This document shows, one piece after another, positions 35,270 through 43,705 of a stretch of 43,705 nt of DNA. Made by a program: the position numbers and the translations under genes. Below the pieces are notes generated by a model. The model ran no database searches. It was not told where the DNA came from and was given only the letters and a program-made list of their open reading frames with translations. The DNA comes from Azolla pinnata (taxonomy: Eukaryota > Streptophyta > Polypodiopsida > Salviniales > Salviniaceae): positions 93,166 to 136,870 of the forward strand of contig JBBBWG010030309.1 of NCBI GenBank assembly GCA_037176905.1, in the 5' to 3' direction. The stretch's first letter is position 1. Each line of letters opens with the position of its first letter.

Positions 35270-35870
35270 ATTAAGGTTTCGGTTTTCGGTTTTCAGCACG
35301 CTTTAACTTAACCGAACTGAACCGAAGCAGTAATTAAGAATTCCGGAAGTAGACCGGACTCAAAATTAGGAGCGAACCGTCACGAATCGAAACCCGTTGG
35401 AGCTGGAAACGTTTGACCCGAACTAATGCGAGGACGAGGCGAACTGAACTGGCCTTTTGAACCGAACTCGATGAATTTGCATGTATGTTTTTTTTACAAA
35501 TTTAAGCCTCTTTTTACAAAATCAAATAGAAACATAAATCCTCGGCATCCCTGCCCACCAGAACACGTACATACTTAGTATTATCTCAGTTCTTTGTTTC
35601 TGAAATATCACGAGAAGACAATCACAAGATTGCCGACCAGGGTACAGTTAAATATATCACATACAGATTGGCAGAAGCAAATGGATGCATAAGTTTAACC
35701 CAAACTGTTAAAGATCACGATTCAGACCGAATCAAACTGAACCGACAATGGCTTGATGCGAACCGAACCAAAATTGAAGTCATAAAGCATTCCTTAAACT
35801 GAACGAGAAGTTGAACCGAGACCGTTGTGGTTGGGTTCATTTCAGTTTGGTTTGGACCAAACAAGGTGAG
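35270..35870. repeat. Degenerate AACCGAA-rich tract
   Basis: The heptamer-like words AACCGAA, AACTGAA, GAACCGA and their complements (GGTTTCGGTTTTCGGTT, TTTGGTTTGG) recur throughout. Examples are ACTTAACCGAACTGAACCGA near 35310 and GCGAACCGAACCAAA near 35758. The pattern looks like an old, decayed short tandem repeat interrupted by other sequence (35480-35690). Confidence 0.6.
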
Positions 35871-36306
35871 GTGTTCACCTTAATTGGGATCCAAGGTGAA
35901 CCCTTATATTTATACATGTCTAGGAGCCCTGCATTTATGTAGGGAGAGGATCCTGAAAGGGCAAGCAGAAGCAAATTTATGCACAAGCTTTCCGAAAAGT
36001 TGCAGACCAATTCTGTAACACAACGACAAACTCCAAATATATATGCATTGTCATTTACATCGTATGATTTTATGCTGGGATCAATCGGCTCTGTAGAGCC
36101 TAGAAGCAGCTTTCACGCAGAAGCTTTCCGGAAAGTTAAGTTTTGCGAAAGCGAGCCGGAACATGCGATTATACATGCATTACAAAATCTACACCAGACG
36201 ATTGAACGCCGGGGATCAGATCGATTGGCTAGACCACTTGGTTACGTCGAACAAGGTCTCGATTCCTCATCACGTTGCCCTAACCCCCAAACGCAGAACC
36301 CCCCGA

Positions 36307-36398
36307 ACCTCAAAACCCTAAACCCTAAACCCTAAAACCCTAAACCCCACAAACCCTAAAACCCTAAACCCTAAACCCCCAAACCCCCAAACCCTAAA
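36307..36398. repeat. Interstitial telomere-like CCCTAAA tract
   Basis: About ten CCCTAAA or CCCTAAAA units, with variants such as CCCCAAA, read on the plus strand. This is the plant telomere repeat; short copies near promoters are called telo-boxes and are common in genes of the translation and growth machinery. It lies about 560 bases upstream of the DUF547 start codon. Confidence 0.93.
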
Positions 36399-36408
36399 CT
36401 GTGGCTGG

Positions 36409-36560
36409 ATGAAGGCGATGAAGATGGAGATGGAGATGGAGATGGAGATGAAGATGAAGGAATGGCTATGGCGGGCTTCTTCTCCTTCTCCTTCTTCTTC
36501 TTCGTCTTCTTCCTTCCTTCTTCTTCCTTCCTTTCTTCTTCTCTGCAGAGCGACAAAGAA
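36409..36560. repeat. GGAGAT and CTT/TTC repeat tracts in the DUF547 leader
   Basis: GATGGAGATGGAGATGGAGA-type units at 36415-36460 are followed by a long pyrimidine-rich stretch of CTT/TTC units to about 36545. A second CTT run lies at 36788-36818 and C-runs at 36925. CT-rich leaders of this kind are typical of plant promoters and 5' UTRs; the transcription start is not located. Confidence 0.85.
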
Positions 36561-36961
36561 GTCAAATCCTCTCTACATATACATACGTATAGATTCTCCT
36601 GCTGCAGAGACATGGGGCCATGGCCATGGCCTCTCTGTTTCTGTGCAGCCGCAGCTCGCCTGCATCTTCTTCTCTTTCTGCGTCTTGTCTCTGTCTGGTA
36701 CTTTCTGCCATGAAAACCTGGCAAAGAAAACCTTCAAGCTTTTCCCCCAAATCTCCATCTTCAATGCTTGAAAACCCCGCCTCACGTCTTCTTCTTCTTC
36801 TTCTTCTTCTTCTTCTTCCCTTTCCATCCTCTCTCCCTCCCTGCCATATCTGCTCTGTGTTTCTTCTCCTCCCCTGCGTGTTTCCAAACCCTTGTTCCTC
36901 TCTTCTCTGCTCTGTCTTCTGCTCCCCCCCCCCCACCAAAACCTTCCTTATCTTTTTCTGC

Positions 36962-39900
36962 ATGAATATAAAAGGAATGCTTACAGGGCACAGTAGACCA
37001 CCACTCCCTGCAAGGCACTCCAGATCCAAGAGGTAAAACAAACCCATTCCTCTCCGCCCAAATTCACCTCCTTATGCTGACAGCTATCTAGCACGGAGCA
37101 TCATCATCATCATTGAAAAAGCATCATTTTGATCCCAGTTTCGGTTGCGCACACTGACTGACGCTTCTTCCCTTTCTTTTCTTTCTTTCTACAGTGCTCC
37201 TGAGGAGGTGGACCTGCTACCCAACCTTGGCTTCCAACTCCCTAAGGTCAGCTGAAGTTTCGAATACCGATTGTGCTCTGTCTGAAACACCCGGCTTTAT
37301 CTTTGTGCTGATATTGTGATACCGTTTAATCCGGTTTCAGCAGCCCTCGTCTCAAAGCCATGAGACCTGCGCGGAGAGGACGCATCATCATCGCTTGCGA
37401 GATCACAGAGCCTCTCTCGAGCACAGTGTAAGTCCTCCTACCAGAACAAAGGGCTCGCTTCTCTGTGTGAAATTCCCTACTACCTTTTGTTTGTGGGCCA
37501 AAATGTAGTATGCGAAAGCTTTGTGCGATCGATGCTCGAGCATATGCGACAATCACTAGCGCAACAATCATGCATCGATGGAGTCGGGTCGGCGCGCATG
37601 CATGGTTATGCTCGTTCTTTCATGGGCTTAACAGGGATGCTTGCTTTGTGAGCAAATGTTGCATGGGCTGAGCATCAGATGGGGTCAACTGGCATTCAAG
37701 CCCAGCGTCGATGCACATACTGTTGTAATGCTGTATTCATTCGCATGGGGTTTATTCATGGGTGCTTGCTTCACTAGTAAAACATCGCAAAGGTCATACA
37801 TTGATGCCGGAGTCGAGTGGGGATCAAGGATTGTCATGGGTGTGAATGGTTCTACTGTATTCTCGAGGGGTTAATACGGATGCTTGCTTCATGAGTAAGA
37901 ATGTGGCATGGGCCATCGAGGAGCTAAACTCTATGGATTGCTCACCTACCATGCTTTGTGCATAGGTTTTGGAGCTGCAGAGACAGCTCGATAATGAGAG
38001 AGCTGTAAGGCATGCCCTCGAAGCAGCTGCGGTGGGTCATTGCACAGCACCTACCTCGCCTGCGCATCGGCGCATTATGCCTCAGGTGAAGTAACCGAAA
38101 GTACTCTCAAATTCCACGGTCTTCAAAATCTGTATATTCATCGTTATCCGACTCAAAAGAAGGGAAGATAAATTGAATCAGTGTTATCCCCCTTGCTCGC
38201 ATGTGTTTAGACCGATGAGCTCTTGAATGAGATCAATGTTCTGGAGGAAGAGGTGGGCGATCTCGAGCATCAGCTTCTTGCCCTCTATAGGCAGTTCTTC
38301 ACTCGCTTCATCTCCCGCTCCTCATCCTCCTCGATCCACGATGCCTGGGAAGGTAAAGAAGGCCAGTGTCATGAATCTCGAAACAAGTGGCATGGCCTAT
38401 CGCAGCTGGACCAGAGCAACGTGAAGAAGCCGTCAAATAACGAGCGAAAGTTGGGACAAGGATACCGAAGCGATGTACTGGAAGCTAGGGCTGTCGAGGA
38501 TACGTCTATCGTGATTCTGGAAAAATTAGGGTGCCAAAGTAAAGTCAGTGAATCCATTAGCACAGACGAGCTTTGTGGCAGCCGCAGTGCGATGCACTCC
38601 AAGGTATAGTGTCAAGTGATGTTATGATGCTATGAGCACATGTGCATCTTAAGGCTCACTCACGTATTCGAGTAAATAGGATAGGGTTTTGAGTCTTCTT
38701 TTAGCATCAAAGCGTCTCCTCATGGGTACAAAGCATCTTCTTGAAGAAAGAAATGATAATGTTTGTCCTCTTGTTTAAACCCCCTATCGAGAGGGAACAA
38801 GATTCACGGTTTCACTATTCTTCTTCTCACAGACAGTCATTAGTAAGAACAAGAGCTTGCTGAATGAGAGAGAGCCCCAGCTGTCAAGAGATCATCTCTA
38901 TGAAACCCCCAACAAGCTGTCGGAAGAGCTGATTCGTTGCATGGTGACGATATTTTGCATGCTTTCAGAGCCCCCATTGTCGCTTCGTGGTGTGCCAGTG
39001 TCGTCCCCCTGCTCCTCTAGAACGTCATCAACGAGTTTATCCTCGATACTTGGAATTCTCAGTGATGGATGGTCACCTGGTCATAACAACAAAGGAGATT
39101 ATTCTTACGAAGCACCATTGGTTGATCCCTTTCAAGTTAAAGGCAAAAGTGGAGTATTGGGGACTTATAGGCACATGGTAGAAGTTCCATGGATCTCTGT
39201 GGACAAGGAGAGGATAAGTTATGCTGCGCGCATGCTCCGTGGTTTCAGGTAATTCTGGTTAGGACAACAAATCATCGAATCAAGGAATTTCTTTGTATCG
39301 ATGCCATGAGGCGTGGCATGTTAAAAATGGGAACACAAGTGGAAGTAAGCTGGTGGATTTTTTTTCTAGGTCAATGGTTGAGCAGCTAGAAAAGGTTGAT
39401 CCGAGTCGACTCAAGCATGATGAGAAGCTGGCGTTTTGGATCAACGTCTACAATGCCCTTTTGATGCATGTACTGTGAGCTGTTCAGCCCTTATTCCGAA
39501 ATCCCCAAAACCTACTTGTAAAACCTAATTTTTATGCATTTATGAAGCTATTGTGTTGTTTTTGGCAGGCATATCTAGCATATGGAATACCTCAAAACAG
39601 TGTAAAACGAACGACTCTTCTTCAACGCGTAAGATACCAAAGCTTTTCACTCTCATCTTTCTCTTTGGATGTGATAGAAAGCTTCTATATCCAAGCATGG
39701 ATCTATGTATTTACACATTAGGTTGTGAATGAATTTCTTCAGTAGGCATGGAGCATGCTAAGCAGGTTTTTGTTATGCAGGCCGCTTATAAGATCGGGGG
39801 GCGATCTGTCAACGCTTATGCTATTGAACAGTCTATCTTGGGATGCCGATCTCATTCTCCTGCAAAGGTGAAGCCAATAATAACAACCCTGGGAGAGATT

Positions 39901-40899
39901 TCATCTCTTTATGATCTTTTACGTAACCTGGTTAAGAGGGCAAAATAAAGCCAAAATATTGGACCTTCGCCTGTAGTAGAACTTCACAAGGATAGTAGGG
40001 ATTGAGTTCATGGATCGAAATCCCAAAGACGCGATAACATGTCTCTTACAAAAAGATATGGTCGAGATAATAGCTAGCTATCGGACCACCGGTCACCCGC
40101 AAAGAAACTGATCGGTTAATGAGCCTCCCCCCCCCCTTGTGTTATTGAAATGCCCCTTAGGTGGTGGATATGCTTGTTCCCAAGATCCTATTCGGAAAGC
40201 GAATGCGTGAACGCAAGCAGAACAGATTATGCCGACCTTTTCAGAACGGCCATGGATCGAATAATAAGTTCTGATTCTTGTTTTCACTGGGGGGAGCTGG
40301 GGTTGGGGGGTGTGCAGAGCTTGTTCTCGTCAGGGCCCAAGTTCAAGTCTGGCGATGGAAGGAGGTCATATGCGATCGAAAAGGAGGAGCCGCTCGTGTG
40401 CTTTGCGCTGTGCTGCGGAGGGCGATCCGACCCTGCGGTATGTATGAACGAAGTTGTTATCACAGGCATTTTTGCAGGTTAGGTCTCGCTCTACGGGGGA
40501 TTGGGATCCCAGCATCTGTTTCGGCTTTCTCTTTCCGCCCCGCAGGTCAGAGTATACACGGCGAAGGAGGTGCACAAGGAGCTCGATGCAGCGAAGCGCG
40601 AGTTCTTGGCGGCGAGCATCGGGTTCCGGAGCGAGAAGAAGGTGCTGCTGCCCAAGATCGTGGAGTGGTACGTGCGAGAAGCTTCCATCGCGTCGAGCAG
40701 CCTCCTGGATTGGCTCTCCCAATGCGCCGATGACAAGCGGGAAGCAGACATGTTGCTTCACCTCGCACGCTCCAACAAGTCCAGCAACCACAACAACAAG
40801 CACTGCATCGAATGGCAGCCGTACAACTTCTCTTTCCGATACCTCTTCCATCCCGAGCTCGCCTCCAGGTACACATCGTGCACCCATTGCCTTCGCTGA
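36962..40899 (+). CDS. MIP1 leucine-zipper/DUF547 domain protein
   Basis: The protein belongs to a plant family with an N-terminal ternary-complex-factor MIP1 leucine zipper and a C-terminal DUF547; its biochemical role is unknown. Exons: 36962-37032, 37195-37246, 37341-37427, 37966-38085, 38211-38603, 38833-39248, 39370-39469, 39569-39628, 39781-39867, 40318-40437, 40546-40899 (TGA). They total 620 codons with phases closing (619 residues). The coiled coil runs from VLELQRQLDNERAVRHALEA (residues 71-90) to LLNEINVLEEEVGDLEHQL in the fifth exon. A Ser-rich linker follows. DUF547 contains WISVDKERISYAARMLRGF, LAFWINVYNALLMH, GIPQNSVKRTTLLQ, AYAIEQSILGCRSH, EPLVCFALCCGGRSDPAVRV, KKVLLPKIVEWY and IEWQPYNFSFRYL. 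The last exons are much more GC-rich than the first. The start MNIKGMLTGHSR agrees with family N termini. Confidence 0.92.
37341..37343 (+). other. NAGNAG tandem acceptor at DUF547 exon three
   Basis: The acceptor reads TTTCAGCAG|CCC. Use of the first AG (exon from 37341) adds one Gln; use of the second (from 37344) omits it. Both keep frame. Confidence 0.6.
40270..40317 (+). other. G-rich intron end with two in-frame acceptors in DUF547
   Basis: The last 30 bases before exon ten are G-rich (GGGGGGAGCTGGGGTTGGGG and on) instead of pyrimidine-rich. An AG at 40295-40296 and the AG at 40316-40317 differ by 21 bases, and both give open frames into SLFSSGPKF. The longer form inserts LGLGGVQ, and its VQ matches the family's usual residues before SLF. 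Three or more G-runs on the coding strand could form a quadruplex. Confidence 0.6.
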
Positions 40900-42309
40900 T
40901 GATCCCCCTCGAAAAAGGCTCCCTTAATGCCTTGTATACTATATACACCCATGTATTTGTATATGCTTCTTCGCATATAAAAAAGCATCTGCGAAGATGG
41001 ATGGGTTTTGCGCAAGAGGAGATGATGATGAGAGAATTGTGTTTTTCAACACACCTTTTTTACATGGGGGGTTATGTCACCTTTCCTGCCTTCTTTTTCC
41101 TCTTTTTCCTATGCGGAAATCGAATCCAATCGCCGATTGGTAACATGCCTCCTTGTTTTGTTTTCTTCTTCCTTCTCTGCTTCCTCCTTCATGATGTTTT
41201 TATTGCGGTCATGCGATGATAATGGAGGGGGGCTTTCAAAGCCCAATGTCATGAAAATCCATGGAAAGCTTAAGAAAAGCTTCTACTATCGGCCCCCACC
41301 CACCCCTTCTTATCTCAAAAGGAACACCAACATTATGTTCCTTGCTCTAATGGGGATGCCCCGGGGCATCGTCGCTTCCCGATGACAATGTTTTCCGTTG
41401 TCTGTATGCACTTTGTTTGTAGTGGTGCGATCCGCACGGCGTTTGCATCAAAGCGCAGCATATGCATATTCTTCGTGTCGTGCTGCTGATCGATCCATCG
41501 ATCGATCCGTAGTAAAAATTTCTTCTCAAACACAGTTACAAGAGTGGGTGGGGGGGTGAATAATGCATTCTGAACTGTAAAGCGCCACGGAGAAACGCCA
41601 CTTTGGAAATCCTTTTCAGTTGAAAAGTTGGAAGGGTGGGGGGGAAAAGGCAGAAGAGCAGCTCAATGTCATGTAGTAGTTGTTGTTTTGTAGTAGCTCA
41701 TGCTGCATGGGGAATCAAAATCAGCAGCCCTAACCACCACCATGCACAGCTAGTTGTAAACAAAAACACAAAAAGAAGCGCATCATGCGCAAAAACAAGA
41801 CAGCCTCGTCGGCATGATCTGGCTTGGTCATCGATCGCCATGCAGTAGTATAACTGTAGTTGTTATAGCCCACAACACGAAAACATGCCAAGCGAATCGA
41901 TGCCAGCATCATGTGCATGCGCTCGAATGCAGAAAGCAGCGCTTCAAATACATTTGTATCGGTGCCATTGCGGATCGGATATCGGATCGGATCCGGTGGC
42001 GATTACCTACCCTCCACGATGTGCATGCACCATGCATGCAATGCAAGCAGACGTAATGCGTAGCAGTATTAGCAGTGGTAGTTGGATCTCGCTCGCATTG
42101 AAGGAGTGAGATCGAGCAGCCTCATCAAACTCGCCATCAAAACGGCTGACAATGAATGCGAGAGTGACGATAATTATACGACATAAAGGGAGTGGTCATT
42201 CCGGCGGGAAACCCCGGATTATGTATTTGGTGCATGTTTTGCGATCATCCACGTTACTGGGGCCATGGGAAGAGGGGGAGCATTAAGGTCGCCATTGATC
42301 GATCCACAT

Positions 42310-42364
42310 CATCGAATCATCGTCGAATCATCGTCGATTCACCGTCGAATCACCGTCGAATCAG
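42310..42364. repeat. 11-base tandem repeat
   Basis: About four and a half units of GAATCATCGTC or GA(A/T)TCACCGTC follow one another. The variation (AT versus AC, AA versus AT) shows some age. Not in a supported gene. Confidence 0.9.
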
Positions 42365-42917
42365 TGTTTGCATCGACGACGATCAGAAGCTAGGCTTTGC
42401 TGCAAATCGAAGAGCGAAAGGAGCTTTTCTTTCTTGACACGGGTTTGGAATTACAACTATAGCTCCGAGATGGATTCGGATCGGATCGGCGAAATGGGAT
42501 GGGCGAGGCAGGCCAGCATTGCTGGTGAAATCGTTGAATGCTCGTGCTCCTCTGCTTTTTTTTTTTTTTTACAACGCTTGCGACAAGAATCGCGGAGGAG
42601 AAGGGGACCTACACACCATCTGCAAAAGGGAATTAGTGTTTATGGACCACGGATTTACGGCATGCTACTGCGCACATCATTCAGCAGCCCGCAGAGCCTT
42701 GCTCGATCACGCACATCTATCTACTCTCTGACACTGTACAATGCATGCATTCGTACGCAGTCTTGGACGGGCGAGATCTTTCACAGTGTCGAGCATATCC
42801 GAGCTTTTTGTGGCGGGGTAAATTCGGTGGAGACGTTGGGGTAAACCGCTGCGCCGATGAAGGCAATGCTTGCATGCATTTCGCTTGATTTCGCATCGTG
42901 CACTAGTTCGGCGATGT

Positions 42918-42943
42918 TATCTATCTATATATATATATATCTA
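42918..42943. repeat. TA dinucleotide microsatellite
   Basis: CTATCTATATATATATATAT-type sequence. Short and uninterrupted; no gene context. Confidence 0.9.
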
Positions 42944-43621
42944 TTGTGGAGGCTTTTGCGGCGAGCCTGGTCTTCAGCTTCATCTTTCATATCCATGATG
43001 CAGGAGCTCACAGTGCAGGAATCACGGGGCCTGATTGATTTTTTGGCTGTTTATTGCTGCTTCTGCCCGGAGAACGAAGACGATTTCGGGGGAGAAAGAG
43101 ATCTGTGGTGAGTTTTGTGGGGAGTAGTAATCAATCCACCAGATCAAATCCGAATTGTGTCATGGTCATGATCTCTCTGTTTGCATTCCCCAATCAGTAG
43201 GCAGGGAAGTAGACTGTGGAGCAGGAGTAGTAGCAGCTATGGAGCACATAGGCTGGTGCAGTAGCAGCTATGGGGAGCTAGGAGAAATGCAGCATTTCTG
43301 ACTTTCGTCACCTTCTGCCAAATTAGAGCACAAGACGAATTCAAAAAACCTCCATCATGTTAGAAAAACACACGGGGAAGAAAAAAAAACCCGAGGCTCT
43401 GCTTTTCAGAGAAACTGTTCCACAAATTACAGAACAAAAAGAGAAAAGGAATTGAAGAAGAAAGCTTCATCATGCAAGAGAAAACACAGGAAAAGAAAAA
43501 ACCCGGGGAGGAGAGAGGGCTCTGCCTGCTTTTCATCAAAAGAACTAACTGTTTCACAAAATCGAGCAGAAAAAGCTGTGGTTTCTTCGAATGAAATGAA
43601 TCTGGTGAGCAGAGCAGTGAA

Positions 43622-43680
43622 GGGGGGGGGGGGGGGGAGGTAGGGGAGGATTCCTCACCATCCTCACCCCCCCCCCCCCC
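43622..43680. repeat. Poly(G)16 and poly(C)14 pair
   Basis: A run of 16 G (43622-43637) is followed 29 bases later by 14 C (43667-43680). The two runs are complementary and could form a hairpin; the intervening GGGGAGGA/TCCTCACC words extend the partial complementarity. Homopolymer lengths in raw data may be off by a base or more. Confidence 0.8.
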
Positions 43681-43705
43681 ACCATCGTGGTCCTTTTCTT
43701 CTTCT

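Larger units (their letters stand above)
40900..43705. other. DUF547 3' flank and spacer; no supported gene
   Basis: The stretch holds only short open frames with no family resemblance. The left end should include the DUF547 3' UTR. GATC/CGAT-rich words and GCATGCAT palindromes are frequent (41460-42040). Simple repeats are listed separately. Confidence 0.45.

Noticed and set aside
36371-37047. Several long open frames on both strands in the DUF547 leader
   Set aside because: They come from CTT/GAA and GGAGAT repeats, which lack stops in most frames, and do not join the DUF547 frame.
1-43705. CRISPR arrays, bacterial operons, insertion sequences, intact transposons
   Set aside because: None seen; the repeats are microsatellites, minisatellites and short duplications, and no transposase, integrase or reverse transcriptase motifs appear in the open frames.

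Overview
This is a stretch of plant nuclear DNA. It carries five intron-bearing or plant-type genes with canonical splice sites, predicted organelle-targeted proteins, plant-specific families (MIP1 leucine-zipper/DUF547) and TTTAGGG-type telomere-like tracts. The introns are short (about 70-700 bases) and there is roughly one gene per 8 kb. I cannot name the species. Every protein is clearly land-plant, but exact lineage (bryophyte, lycophyte, fern or seed plant) cannot be read from the window alone.

Layout. (1) 1121-8460, plus strand: organellar RecG-type DNA helicase in at least 18 exons; the first exon(s) are not resolved. (2) 8461-14695: a 6 kb gene-poor stretch with an 18-19 copy minisatellite, several shorter direct repeats, an AGT microsatellite and one short orphan ORF. 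(3) 14696-23495, minus strand: complete symplekin/PTA1 (ESP4-like) in 27 coding exons, 1388 residues, preceded by a 5'-leader intron and a long upstream ORF. (4) 23.5-25.8 kb: the divergent promoter region between symplekin and glutathione synthetase, holding two families of tandem repeats. (5) 25921-30411, plus strand: glutathione synthetase (GSH2) in 12 coding exons, one junction of which can only be read as a U12-type AT-AC intron. (6) 31929-34610, minus strand: a SUV3-type mitochondrial DExH RNA helicase with an uninterrupted coding region. (7) 34.9-36.96 kb: repeat-rich divergent upstream region with telomere-like and CT-rich tracts. (8) 36962-40899, plus strand: MIP1-leucine-zipper/DUF547 protein in 11 exons, 619 residues. 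(9) 40900-43705: no convincing gene; simple repeats and a poly(G)/poly(C) pair.

The genes are not an operon or a known cluster. RecG and SUV3 both act on organelle nucleic acids and GSH2 makes glutathione (cytosol and plastid), while symplekin is the scaffold of the pre-mRNA 3'-end processing complex; the grouping looks like ordinary plant gene order. The exon models were built by hand from open frames, GT-AG (and one AT-AC) boundaries, and continuity of recognisable protein families; in the symplekin, GSH2 and DUF547 models all phases close exactly. The observation most worth following is the AT-AC intron in GSH2. I found no evidence of a wholly new biological system.
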